Below, piece by piece: positions 32,301 to 42,429 of a stretch of DNA of 64,000 bases. The stretch covers positions 7,501 to 71,500 of the forward strand of contig JAKOGI010002141.1 of the NCBI GenBank assembly GCA_029747015.1, given 5' to 3'. Both the position numbers and the translations under genes were made by a program. The stretch comes from Carnegiea gigantea (Eukaryota; Streptophyta; Magnoliopsida; Caryophyllales; Cactaceae). Each line of letters starts with the position of its first letter. Position 1 is the stretch's first letter. Below the pieces are notes generated by a model. The model had not been told where the DNA came from, searched no databases, and saw nothing but the letters and a program-made list of their open reading frames with translations.

Positions 32301-33151
32301 ACGCTATAAAAGATGCAATGACATTGGAAAAGGTGGGCCTTTGGCTGCATGGTGAACAAGTAAAGAACAGACAGTTGAGGGTATATGTTGGCAACTAGAG
32401 TCTAGATCTACATCTAATGTTCTCAGATCTCAAAAACATAGGCATTAACACAATGTCTTGCAGCAAATATCTGAGACCGTACTTGTTGATGAAGCTTTCA
32501 CATAAATCTTCAGACAATAGAATAAAAAATTTTAGGGTGCAAGAACCAAGCAAAAATACTAACAAACGAAGCAGGATTCAAAGTCAGCAAAGTAACGCAA
32601 ATCTTTGTCAACAGTCACCTAAATAAGCAAATTATAAACTGTTCCAAGGCAAGGTGGAGTTTAGTGAGCTAATGTTCAGGCTCAATCTCAATTATATCAG
32701 ATGAGAAACTTAAGAGAAGAACTTTTTCAACTGTTAACAGTTTGTTCAGGAGCCTATACACAGATTGGAGTAGAATTTGACTACTCACACTTTATACACG
32801 TATACCCCAGACATAAAGTCGCAGACGTATGAAACCACTGGAAGTAATCAATGCAACTGCAGGAATCAATAATGTTTAAGTTTCAGCTTAGACAGCTACC
32901 AAACATGCAGAAATGCAGAGATGAATTAATCAATAGATGAGGCAAATATGAGATAATAATTCAGGAAGACAGGGACAAACCTCCCCCATAAAGCAGAAGA
33001 GCACCCCCCAGAAAAAAAAAAGGCATTCAAGTGACTCTGGAAAAGAACCATAAGCGACTGACCCCAAGAACAACACCAAGGAAGAAGCCAGAGAAGCAAG
33101 GCAGACCCACCCAATGACAAAAGGTAGGTGGGAAAAGAAGAGTGCCCTCAA
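29341..33151 (-). other. Possible intron-containing 3'UTR of the CPSF6-like gene
   Basis: Downstream of the stop codon, the minus strand keeps plant intron/UTR texture: T-rich stretches ending in acceptor-like ATTCCTGCAG (about 32860) and AAAATGCAG (about 29855), separated by AT-rich DNA, with no open frame of note. Homopolymers include G9 near 30760 and an A run near 32190. This may be an alternatively spliced 3'UTR or simply intergenic; transcript data would decide. Confidence 0.3.
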
Positions 33152-35362
33152 CTACTCAGATGTTATCCGCCGCCTCTTTCCATAGTCAGCATCTCTTGAT
33201 CTTGATCGCTCTTCCTCAACACGGGATTTACTGTGAGTCCTTGAGGATCTTCCCCTTTCCCATTCATCATCATAGTCCGCGTCACGGTCCCTGTACCTGT
33301 GATGATCAGAATATCTGTCTCTGTCCTCTCTGTAGCGGTCCCTGTCCCTATCTCGGTCACGATCTCGGTCCCGAGAACGCTCACGGTCACGGTCACGGTC
33401 CCGATCACGTTCACGGTCCCGGTCCCGAGAACGTTCACGATCACGAGCATCTCTGTCATCACGGTGCCTCCTCTCTGACCAGTCATGACTTGTGTCTTTC
33501 TCCCGAGGCATATCCCTGTCATAACCAGGCTCCCTGTCATCACGGCACCTCCTATCAGAAGACCCTGAAAAATCTCTCTCAGACCCTCTATCCTTGTCTT
33601 TCATGGGATTTTGCCAACCACCCCTATCATGACTTGCCTCTCCACCATACTGGTGGTCAGACACAGCTTCCTCCCCGTAGCTGGACTCACCAGCTCTTCC
33701 GCCGTGCTCATCACCAGCCCATCCGCCCATATTGGGATCTGACCACATGCCCATATTAGGACCATCAACACCAGCATTTGGCATCATTCCCATTCCATTC
33801 ATTGGCATACCCCTGCCAAAAAAGGCAGGATTCACATGAGGAGCTACCCCAGGCAAACCAACATTTCCAACCGGGGGGAAAGAAGACAACAGCCCTTGAA
33901 ACGGTGGTGCAGGAGCACCAGGAAAACCTCCAAAGTTTCCCATTCTCCCCATAGGTCCCCCAAAAGCTGGGTCAAAACCTTGACCCATCATGGCTTGAGG
34001 TGGCATTAGTGGAGGAGCAGGCCCCATACCTTGCCCAAACCCATTGCCACCGTTCCCCATAATGCCCCTCCCTGCCATCCCGCTAGGCCTGTTCCGCATT
34101 GGACCAACTGGACCTCTGTTGCCCATGCCTTGAGGATTGCCTCTACCCCAGTTTCCACCTCTTATGAAGTTTCTGTTCTGATCCCCACCTTGGTAATTCC
34201 CACCAGTAGTAATATTGTTTCCTGCAGGTCTATTATTGGTCTCATTGGGGCCTCTCCGACCTTGCCATTGTGTTTGTTGTGCCATCTGCTGATTTCTGTT
34301 CACTTGAGCCTCTCCCATCCTTTTAACAGTATGTGGGGAAGCAAATGCGACAACACAAGGCCGGCCATTGAAAACATGCCCATTCATTCCCTCCTTACAT
34401 GCTGTTGCAGCAGCAGGATCATAAAACTCAACCTGACAGTACCCCTTTGACTTCCCACTAGCCTTTTCATCAAAGAACTTCACCTCCTTAACAGGCCCAT
34501 ACTTGACAAGCTCGGCCTCAAGTTCTGCATCTGTAGTCCACCAATGCAAATCCCCAACAAATAGTATAGTCCCACCACCACCACCTCCGGGACCTCCCCC
34601 ACCACCAACACCACCTGCACCACCAACCATTGGTGTGACTTGCACAGCAGCACTGCCAGCTGCGGCCATGTTTCCACCAGTCCCATTAACACCCCCACCT
34701 CCACCTCCACCTGGCCCCGGTCTAACCATTACATTATTTACAACATTGGCCACATTCATTCCATGAGGCTGCGGAGGCGGCTGCCCCATGCCTTGAGCTG
34801 GCATGCTATGGTTGGCCGCCTGCTCTTCTACATTGCCTACTTTATTCGACAGTGGTCCTAACTCAACCCTCAGACCCCCAGTGCCACCTCCATAGCCGCG
34901 GCCTGCAGCCGGAGGGCCAGATCCAGGGCCAGAACCTAAGGTTCCATTCAACTGAACAGGCGGTTTCATACCCGTATCATTCCCTCTCAACCCTTGACTC
35001 TGATAAGCATCTACTCTACTAGCACCACTAACATTACCACTGCCCATACCCGCATCACCCTCAAACTTACCATCCCCTTCCGCTCTACCAACACCCGGTA
35101 TTGAAGACCCTGCAGGCTCAGAGATAGAAGGGGGAGGAGGAGGCTGAAGCTCGGCCCTATTTTCCTCCTCGTTTCTAAACCCTAACTCCTCATTCTTCCT
35201 CAAAGATTGAAAGAACCCTTCTCCTACATTAACATCATTGTAAAGGTCCTCATAGTCATCATCCTCCTCCACAAAAGCCTCATCCGTGACGGCTGAGATC
35301 GCTTCGTTCCGGTGAAATTGCTCCACCGAATCTCCTCCTCCTACACCCTCAGCTTCATCCAT
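33152..35362 (-). CDS. CPSF6/CFIm68-like RRM protein, mRNA 3'-end processing factor
   Basis: The protein is 736 residues from one uninterrupted exon. The acidic N-terminus contains DDDYEDLYNDVNVGEGFF, a signature of this plant family. Gly/Pro-rich linkers follow. One RRM spans residues 264-342, with RNP2 ILFVGDL (266-272) and RNP1 KSKGYCQVEF (304-313). A Gly/Met/Pro-rich region (about 390-560) leads to a tail of about 140 residues of RD, RE and RS dipeptides ending KRRRITSE. This RRM plus Pro/Gly middle plus RS-like tail matches CPSF6/CFIm68, the large subunit of cleavage factor I that helps choose poly-A sites in the nucleus; the specific orthologue is inference. The start at 35362 precedes MDEAEGVGGG and follows a 5'UTR intron. 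The repeated GGTCACGGTCACGGTCCC-type DNA in the tail could slip. Confidence 0.9.
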   Translation of the reverse strand: MDEAEGVGGGDSVEQFHRNEAISAVTDEAFVEEDDDYEDLYNDVNVGEGFFQSLRKNEELGFRNEEENRAELQPPPPPSISEPAGSSIPGVGRAEGDGKFEGDAGMGSGNVSGASRVDAYQSQGLRGNDTGMKPPVQLNGTLGSGPGSGPPAAGRGYGGGTGGLRVELGPLSNKVGNVEEQAANHSMPAQGMGQPPPQPHGMNVANVVNNVMVRPGPGGGGGGGVNGTGGNMAAAGSAAVQVTPMVGGAGGVGGGGGPGGGGGGTILFVGDLHWWTTDAELEAELVKYGPVKEVKFFDEKASGKSKGYCQVEFYDPAAATACKEGMNGHVFNGRPCVVAFASPHTVKRMGEAQVNRNQQMAQQTQWQGRRGPNETNNRPAGNNITTGGNYQGGDQNRNFIRGGNWGRGNPQGMGNRGPVGPMRNRPSGMAGRGIMGNGGNGFGQGMGPAPPLMPPQAMMGQGFDPAFGGPMGRMGNFGGFPGAPAPPFQGLLSSFPPVGNVGLPGVAPHVNPAFFGRGMPMNGMGMMPNAGVDGPNMGMWSDPNMGGWAGDEHGGRAGESSYGEEAVSDHQYGGEASHDRGGWQNPMKDKDRGSERDFSGSSDRRCRDDREPGYDRDMPREKDTSHDWSERRHRDDRDARDRERSRDRDRERDRDRDRDRERSRDRDRDRDRDRDRYREDRDRYSDHHRYRDRDADYDDEWERGRSSRTHSKSRVEEERSRSRDADYGKRRRITSE

Positions 35363-35430
35363 CCCTATATCTACTCCCTCAATCTCTCTTTCTATCGCAC
35401 ACAGACAGAATCACAGACACAGACAAAGAC

Positions 35431-35549
35431 CTGTAAGAGTCTATAATTAGACTCAGTGTATTCTTGCTATAACGAATCGTTCTCAGGAACAACAAAGCAA
35501 AATGAAAATTTCAAAACGACGAAACATATGAAAATTGGAGACAGTTTAC
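35431..35549 (-). other. Predicted intron in the 5'UTR of the CPSF6-like gene
   Basis: On the minus strand the donor TTCCTG|GTAAACTG begins at 35549 and the acceptor ACTCTTACAG ends at 35431. The 119-bp interior is T-rich. The first exon would lie at about 35551-35700. Confidence 0.6.
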
Positions 35550-35550
35550 C

Positions 35551-35700
35551 AGGAAACGCAGGAATTGCAGCCGACAATTGTTGATTTCTTGGAATGAAAC
35601 GGGTTGGGGGGGGGGGGAATCCCGAAGGGAAGGAAAACTGGGAAACCCTAATCGGGAAGGTTGTGTGAGACGCGAGAGAGAGAGAAAGAGAGAGAGAGGT
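35551..35700 (-). promoter_or_regulatory. 5' leader exon with CT microsatellite and C-run
   Basis: The minus strand holds a (CT)n tract, complement of GAGAGAGAGAAAGAGAGAGA at about 35676-35697, then AACCTTCCCGATTAGGGTTT (an AACCCTA/telo-box-like motif common in plant ribosomal and translation-gene leaders), then a C run (complement of the G run at 35608-35620). This fits a plant transcription start region. No clear TATA box is seen. Confidence 0.4.
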
Positions 35701-35884
35701 GAGCTGAAATTTTGGACCGCCGAGTCCCCACCTCTTCTTGAGTGATTGTCAGCAAAACCTGTGCTTTGGGCGCGTGTTACTTGTCGCCCTTTTCTCCTTT
35801 TCCTTGGTTTTTTTTTTTTTTTTTCCTCCGATGGTTCTAGGAATTTTTTTTTTTTTTTTGGGCGGATCTATCTTATTATTCGCT

Positions 35885-36320
35885 TCTAGAGTGGCAATAG
35901 ACTTGGCCAGATGGGATCGAATTATAATCAGTCAATTTACAAAGTGTGTCGAGTTGGATTGAATTGAGTTGAGCTTTTATATAAATAAATGGGTCGGACC
36001 GGTGCATGGGCGACCCGCTTTTGATCCGTTTTAAAATGAAACAAACCTGCACAAAACAATTCAATATAATAATTATTACTATGTATAAAATATTGGTAAT
36101 AAGTTTAATTAATTGTAACATATAAATTATTGTAACAAGTAGGTTGAAAAAGTAACTGGTCTATTAATAGGCCGACTCGACCGGACCCGTTAACATGTTT
36201 CAATGCACCGACCTACAATTGACCCGCTCCATTATTGGCACGATCCTTTAGTGATCTTATTTTAAACAGGCCGACTTGCTTAACCCAATTAATACCTGGT
36301 CCATTGCCTACCCATATTCG
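35885..36320. mobile_element. Possible MITE-like repeat (GGCAAT ends)
   Basis: It starts GAGTGGCAATAGAC, and the reverse complement of its end gives GGTAGGCAATGGACC. The interior is rich in GACCCG, CGGGTC-like words and GGCCGACTC, a composition seen in plant hAT-type non-autonomous elements. Termini and target duplication are not certain. Confidence 0.35.
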
Positions 36321-36666
36321 CTTCACTGTCTATCGTTAACGATAAGCAGCAAAGATTGGTCACTTAGCATATCCAACTAAAACGAACAAGCCTTTAATAT
36401 TCAACTTTTTAGAATTGGTTTAAATTAAGCAGTTGGAAGTTAATCCAGATACTTTGCTTATTGCTCGCTAAATCCATGTACTTTACTTATTGATCGCTTT
36501 CTCATATGATAAGTAGTGTTTCTTGAACCCAAACAGAACTTATTTCGAAATATAAACAGTTCGACATTGTGATACGAATGCAGCAATCAAATTATGGTCT
36601 CTCTTGCCTCTCAAGTTGGAAAGGATGCCATACTCCGGCCCTACGCATGAAAACACCCTGGAGTAT
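36321..36666. other. Short intergenic spacer, nothing recognised
   Basis: AT-rich DNA without a supported frame or repeat. Confidence 0.4.
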
Positions 36667-36963
36667 GTTCTTTTCGTGGGTAAATACTTGGCTCTAATCC
36701 CTTCCCACTTATTTACACTCCTTCCCACTTTTTCATACTCCTTAAAGATAAATACCACTTTCTTCCACTCTATTCTACAGATTTCTACTTTTTCCCACTC
36801 TCTCATACTCCCTCTCACTCCTTGATTTTAGCAATTGTATCTTTCTCCCACTCCATTCCAAATTTTCCTCTCTTCATTCCACTCCATCCCCACTAATTTT
36901 CACTCCATCCCACTCCCTATATTTCTTCCCATCCCACACTTTCAATTTATCCACGAAAAGAAC
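36667..36963. mobile_element. MITE, 297 bp, 18-bp terminal inverted repeats
   Basis: The left end GTTCTTTTCGTGGGTAAA (36667-36684) is the near-exact inverse of the right end TTTATCCACGAAAAGAAC (36946-36963), with one mismatch. The interior is pyrimidine-rich (CCCACTCC, TTCCACTC words), and all frames in it are chance products of that bias. No clear target duplication is seen. Confidence 0.7.
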
Positions 36964-37235
36964 GGATCTCTATTAGGTGAAGGCATGGCTAAAAGGGATA
37001 GGATAAAGGAACTATAACTCTTCGACTCTTTTATCAAGGTTTGAACCAACCCTTCCTTAATGAAAAGTGAGGCATTTGTGGTTAATGCACAAATTTCATA
37101 TATATGTAACTAAGATAATTTATGTGTCACATTCATGAGAATATTTTATGAGATTCCATGTCCACTAAACCAAACAATAAGCTTTTTGACCTCTATGCTT
37201 GAGTTACTGAAAGTATTGGCTTAGTTGTTTGGATT
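36964..37235. other. Intergenic flank of the Copia insertion
   Basis: AT-rich DNA with no recognised feature, ending in the target-site copy GTTAC at 37236-37240. Confidence 0.5.
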
Positions 37236-37240
37236 GTTAC

Positions 37241-37451
37241 TATTAGGATATTCTACTGATTTATTGGGATACTTTCCCTATTTGAGGCATATTGTGTTTG
37301 CTGAAATTAATTAGCTGTACATATTTAGGGTTCTATTTTTGTAAACATCGAAAACCTTGCTATTATGTAACCTAATATTTGTTTATATATACAATGAGAT
37401 GACCAAGGGGAGCAGGCAACATTGACTCCCAGCATTCAAATTAGCTTTACA
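37241..37451 (+). repeat. Copia 5' LTR
   Basis: 211 bp, starting TATTAGGATA and ending TAGCTTTACA. TTTATATATACAATGAG (about 37380-37397) is a TATA-like region. Confidence 0.95.
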
Positions 37452-37463
37452 TGGTATCAGAGC
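37452..37463 (+). promoter_or_regulatory. Copia primer-binding site (initiator tRNA-Met)
   Basis: TGGTATCAGAGC follows the LTR directly and is the complement of the 3' end of plant initiator tRNA-Met. Confidence 0.95.
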
Positions 37464-37507
37464 CTTTGTAACAAAAGGCAGTAATTTAAATCTCCTTGCA
37501 GTCAGCA

Positions 37508-38329
37508 ATGGCAGAGAATTAAGAAAAACAAATTGCTCTTAGTTACGATGATCCACAGTCTCCATATTATCTCAACAATTCCGACCATCCTGGATACATC
37601 ATCAGTCCCGTGATTCTTAACAGGGACAATTATGGGAATTGGTCGCGATTGATAATCAATGCCCTCAAATCTAAGAACAAGCTTGGATTTGTGGATGGAA
37701 CTCTAACAAAACCTGCTAGCACAGCCCCAGAGATCCATGCCTGGGAGAAGTGCGATTCAATGGTCACAGCATGGCTTTACAACATGATAGACAAAAGTCT
37801 ACACGGCTCAGTTGCATACGCCAACACAGCCAGGACAATTTGGATTAATCTTGAGGAGAGTTACTCACAAGCCAATGCTGTTCGGGTTCATCAACTAAAA
37901 AGGGAGGTGTCCTTGCTTGGACAGGACAAACTCTCAGTGACCGAATACTTTACAAAATTGAAATCTCTTTGGGATGAACTTGGGACTTACCAGATGCTGC
38001 TAGCCTGCACATGTGAATACAAGTGTGGGAAGGCAATGGCTTCTGTGCTTGAACAAGAAAGAGTGCACCAGTTTTTGATGGGACTCGACCACATGAAGTA
38101 CAACACAGTGAGATCCAATATTCTGTCACAAGAGCCGTTGCCAAGCCTGAACAAGGCGTATGTCGCGATCGTGCGTAAGGAACGGCAGTTGCAGTTCACC
38201 CAATTCACCGAGCCGGGATCTGTCTTGGAAGGAGCGGCCTTTAAAGCCACGCAGCACAATCGGGCAAGTCAGAACCGACCCAAGTGCTCACACTGCCAGA
38301 AGCTGGGACACGAACGACACCAGTGCTAG
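37508..38329 (+). pseudogene. Copia gag remnant
   Basis: The ATG at 37508 reads MAEN and then hits TAA at 37520, so translation would abort at codon 5. Downstream the frame stays open: ILNRDNYGNWSRLIINALKS, AWEKCDSMVTAWLYN, YFTKLKSLWDELGTYQ and MGLDHMKYNTVRSNILSQ are classic Copia gag (UBN2-type) blocks. It ends in the nucleocapsid zinc knuckle CSHCQKLGHERHQC (CCHC), right after which TAG stops the frame at 38327-38329. Confidence 0.9.
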
Positions 38330-38600
38330 GAGCTAAACGGGTACCCTGCGAATTGGGGCACTCGGTGCTCAAATCGATGAGCTTCAGGGATTGGCTATGG
38401 TGGTGAGTCGGGAACCAGCGTCTATGGCGGTGGCTCGGGTCGATCGTCGAACACAAGGAATTGGGAAACTGCTGACAAGCTTCAAGGAACAGAATCAGGC
38501 GGCAGGATGACGATGGACGGAACCGGAGGAGGCTCCTATCGCAGCGGCAGCTCGAATCTCACGACCGGGGGGGCTCGATCTGGGGGTCAGAGGCCAAGGA
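38330..38600 (+). pseudogene. Copia gag-to-protease linker, frame-shifted
   Basis: Gly/Ser-rich coding-like sequence (GTGGGSYRSGSSNLTTGG in one frame) links the zinc knuckle to the protease. It contains at least one stop and one frame change, so gag and pol no longer share a frame. Confidence 0.5.
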
Positions 38601-40080
38601 GTGGAGAATTTTGGGCAGAGCAATGGAGGAGAGAGGGCGCAGGGGCTGAATACAAACATGGGGTTTGCTGGGTTCACTGCTTCTCAGGTAGATGAGTTAT
38701 TTGCCCTCTTTAATGAAAGGCAAAATCAAGAAAAGGAAGGAAAAATGTGTGGTAAGTGTTTTCATTTGTCCCCATTGCAATGGGTCCTAGATTCGGGTGC
38801 CTCTCATTACATGACGTCGAATTTTGCGGCACTCACCAATGTTTTTAACCTTTCAGTACCTATTATTATTTCACAACCTGATGGACGACAGGTAAAAGTT
38901 GAGCAAGCTGGTGTGGTTAAACTCGGCCCTGGAATACGGTTAAGAGATGTGCTATACGTTCCAACATTTAAATGCAACCTTATTTCAGGTCAGAAATTGG
39001 CACAAGATGAACATTGCATTGTTTCTTACGGACTTGATTTTTGTGTTATACAGGACCTTACCTCGAAGACGCTGATTGGAGCGGGTGATCCGAGAAACGG
39101 GGTGTATTATTTGAAGAATATGGATGGCAGATCAGCGTTTACAGCAACTAAGAGAGTAGATCCCGTCACATGGCATCAGCGTTTGGGGCACCCCTCGTAT
39201 GGTAGTTTAGTTTCTTTATCCAAGATGTGTGATTTTAAGTTGAATAAAGAGTTTATGGATTGTTGTGATGTGTGCCATAGGGCAAAACAGACAAGAAATA
39301 GCTTTACTTTGAGTGAAACTAGAGCAAGTAAACCTTTTGATTTGATACATTGCGACTTGTGGGGGAAATATCACACCCCGTCCTTATCTGGTTGTCATTA
39401 TTTTTTGTGCATCGTTGATGATTTTAGTCGTGCTACCTGGGTTTACCTGCTTAGAGACAAAACAGAAACGTATGATCGTATTGTGCAATTTTGCTACATG
39501 GTCAAAACACAATTTGGGACACATATTCAAAGGGTGAGGAGTGATAATGGCACATAGTTTACCGGAGGAAAATTACAAGAATATTTTCTTAAACAGGGAA
39601 TACTTCATGAAACCATGTGTTGATACACCCTAACAAAATGGCCGCATTGAGCGGAAAAACTGATACCTGCTTAATATCGCCCGAGCCCTTTTGTTTCAAG
39701 CATCCTTACCTGTTCAGTTTTGGAGGGAATGTGTCCTTACAGTTGCATATCTCATTAATTATACACCCACCAAGTTACATAAACTAAAGAGTCCTTATGA
39801 GATTTTATTTGGGAAGAGGCCTTCGTATACGCATTTAAGGGTATTTGGGTGCTTATGTTATGTCCACACTCATGATCGTATTCGGGACAAGTTTGAAGCT
39901 CGGGTTACTCGGTTACTCGATGTATTTTCCTTGAGTACCCTTCCGGGAAAAAAGGGTGGCGTGTATATGATCTTGATAGTCAACGTGTTTTTGTATTTCG
40001 AGATATCATTTTTCATGAGCATATTTACCCTTTTGCCCAAACAAATCTACAAAGCCCATCTTCCCTCTCTCCTCCTCAAA
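38601..40080 (+). pseudogene. Copia protease and integrase remnant
   Basis: The protease active site is WVLDSGASHYM (about 38780-38812). The integrase zinc finger reads WHQRLGHPSYGSL and CCDVCHRAKQTR. In the core, the first catalytic Asp is in IHCDLWGKY and the second in RVRSDNGT, where TAG follows at 39555; the Glu of GRIERKN is reached only beyond a further stop near 39630. The C-terminal part (YEILFGKRPSYTHLRVFGC) is open again at 39691 and loses frame near 39920. In live elements this enzyme inserts the cDNA. Confidence 0.9.
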
Positions 40081-40499
40081 ATCAACCCCTTACACTTGGG
40101 TGCAACACTGAGCCTGAGTCGACCCTTGGTTCATTTTCCACTAGTTTTCCTATCCCCTCTGATCCGCAACCCACTAGCACTTCTCCTCCCATCAGTTGTC
40201 CTCACACCGAGCCTTCTGCTGTGAACCCAATAGCCCTTGACTCATCTATTTAGCCAGACTCTTCATTAGTGGAGCCCGCGGCTCTAGAATATGAGGCTAG
40301 TCCCCGCACTGAGGAAGTTGTTAGACAGGGGAGCCGCCTGTCTCATCTCATCCGCAACGGGATCGTCGTCCCCCTTCACATCTTCGTGACTATGTCTGCC
40401 ATGCCATTGAATCCAACACCCCCGGCTCCTTCCCGCTCCATGATGCCTCTTCAGGTACATCTCATCCTCTATCTCATTTTATCTCATATGATAAGTTTT

Positions 40500-42076
40500 C
40501 TTCTTCTCATCGTGCCTACCTAGCGGCTATCACCTCGGGTGATGAGCCTCGACATTTTTCTCATGCAGTTAAGGATTCCCAGTGGTGTGAGGCCATGGCG
40601 AATGAAATATCTGCTCTTGAGGCAAATCATACTTGGGACCTACGCTCACTTCCTCCAGGTAAAAAGGCCTTTGGATGTAAGTGGGTTTACAAAATCAAAT
40701 ACCACGCAGATGGGTCTGTCGAGCGCTTCAAAGCCCGTCTCGTGATTCTGGGCAATCATCAAGTGGAAGGGAAGGATTATCACGAAACCTTCGCCCCCGT
40801 AGCTAAAATGGTCACAATCCGCACTTTGCTCACTCTTGCAGTAGCTAAAGGTTGGAGTCTCCATCAGATGGACATCCATAATGCTTTTCTTCATGGCGAT
40901 CTCCATGAGGACATCTATATGAAGCTTCCACTCGGATTTCATACTACTCAGCCCCATATGGTGTGTAAACTCAAGAAATCTTTATATGGTCTTCGACAAG
41001 CGCCCCGACAGTGGTTCTCCAAACTCGCATCCGCATTGCGTAACTATGGCTTTCAATAGTCTCCATTTGATCATTCTCTATGTACCTTTGACCACAAGGG
41101 AGTCTTTCTTGCCATTCTTATTTATGTGGATGATCTCGTCCTTACCGAGAATGACGCTTAACACTGCACTGCCTTCAAAAAGTACTTCCATTGGTGTTTC
41201 AAATTGAAGGATTTGGGCCCCTTGACGTATTTTCTTGACATCGAGGTGGCTTGATCGCCCACTGGGTTATTTTTGTGTCAGCGGAAATGTACTCTGGACA
41301 TTCTCATAGAGGCAGGAATGCTAGGGTCTAAGCTCAGTTTGTTCCCAATGGAACAACAACATAAGCTTTCCTCAAACTCAGGAGACCCTATCTCTACTCC
41401 TGGTCAATATCGATGACTGATTGGGCATCTTATTTATCTCATGATCACCCGACCAGAAATCACCTATGCTGTCCATGTTCTGAGTCAGTTTATGCACGAT
41501 CCTCGACAAGGTCATTGGGATGCTGCCATGCGTCTCCTTCGTTATCTCAAGTCTTCTCCCGGGCAAGGGATCTTATTGTCTTCCTCGAATGACCTTTGTC
41601 TTCATGTCTATTGTGATTCTGACTGGGCTAGCTGTCCTATAACTCGCCGCTCTGGTACTGGCTATTTTATCTTACTCGGTTATGCTCCTATCTCTTGGAA
41701 AACCAAAAAGCAATCCACAGTGTCTCGGTCATTTGCAGAAGCTGAATATCGAGCCATGACTATTGCCACTAGTGAAGCTATATGGTTACGCAACTTACTT
41801 CGCTCTCTTCATGTTCCGGTTCTTTCTGCTAAACTATATTGCAATAACCAAGCTGCATTGCATATTGCGGCCAATCCGGTGTTTCATGAACGTACCAAAC
41901 ACATAGAGATTGATTGTCACTTCGTCAGGGAACGGATACCATCTGGGGAGGTCATCACTCGATACATCTCTACCAAGGAGCAACTTGTCGCTCTTTTTAC
42001 CAAAGCCTTGGGGCAGCGTCCATTCCGTTACTTACTTGGCAAGTTGGGCATTTTCAACCTCCACGCTCCAACTTGA
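40500..42076 (+). pseudogene. Copia reverse transcriptase and RNase H remnant
   Basis: RT begins around QWCEAMANEISALEANHTW. Conserved blocks follow: GCKWVYKIKYHADGSVERFK, the first catalytic Asp in HQMDIHNAFLHGDL, SLYGLRQAPRQWF and the intact YVDDLVL (about 41127-41147). In-frame stops lie at 41057, 41159, 41252 and 41414. RNase H follows, with YCDSDWASCPITRRSGTGY and AEAEYRAM, but YCNNQAALHIA has Asn where the catalytic Asp of CDNQAA is usual. The ORF ends NLHAPT just before the polypurine tract. Confidence 0.92.
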
Positions 42077-42083
42077 GGGGAAG
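42071..42083 (+). promoter_or_regulatory. Copia polypurine tract
   Basis: TTGAGGGGAAG lies directly before the 3' LTR, in the position of the plus-strand primer. Confidence 0.85.
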
Positions 42084-42294
42084 TATTAGGATATTCTGCT
42101 GATTTATTGGGATACTTTTCCTATTTGAGGCATATTGTGTTTGCTGAAATTAGGTAGCTGTACATATTTAGGGTTCTATTTTTGTAAACATCGAAAACCT
42201 TACCATTATGTAACCTAATATTTGTATGTATATACAATGAGATGACCAAGGGGAGTAGGCAACATTGACTCCTAGCATTCAAATTAGCTTTACA
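42084..42294 (+). repeat. Copia 3' LTR
   Basis: 211 bp, same ends as the 5' LTR. About 10 substitutions separate the two, mostly transitions. It is followed directly by the GTTAC target copy. Confidence 0.95.
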
Positions 42295-42429
42295 GTTACA
42301 TTAGTGGTTTAAGCTGTGTCGTTCAATTAGGACATTGTGTTCTAATATTTAAATATTCATCCAGCTCAAATGTTAAGACATTAGATAAATTTTACAAGGT
42401 TGAATAAAAGTGGGGTAGGGTTTTTCTAT

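Larger units (their letters stand above)
37241..42294 (+). mobile_element. Copia (Ty1-type) LTR retrotransposon, complete structure, inactive
   Basis: Two LTRs of 211 bp each, both starting TATTAGGATATT and ending CTTTACA, bound a 5054-bp element flanked by GTTAC on each side (37236-37240 and 42295-42299), a perfect 5-bp target duplication. Order: LTR, tRNA-Met primer site, gag, protease, integrase, RT, RNase H, polypurine tract, LTR. Integrase before RT defines Copia. LTR ends are TA...CA rather than TG...CA. By hand I count 10 differences between the LTRs (about 4.7%), so the insertion is not young. Multiple stops and frameshifts make it non-autonomous. Confidence 0.95.

Noticed and set aside
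33142..33759. 205-codon plus-strand frame rich in His/Gly/Pro
   Set aside because: It is the antisense shadow of the RD/RE tail of the CPSF6-like gene; its repeats come from the GGTCACGGTC codon pattern.
36604..37017. Ser/Thr/Phe-rich frames over the CCCACTCC region
   Set aside because: They are products of a pyrimidine-biased MITE interior; no start context or homology.
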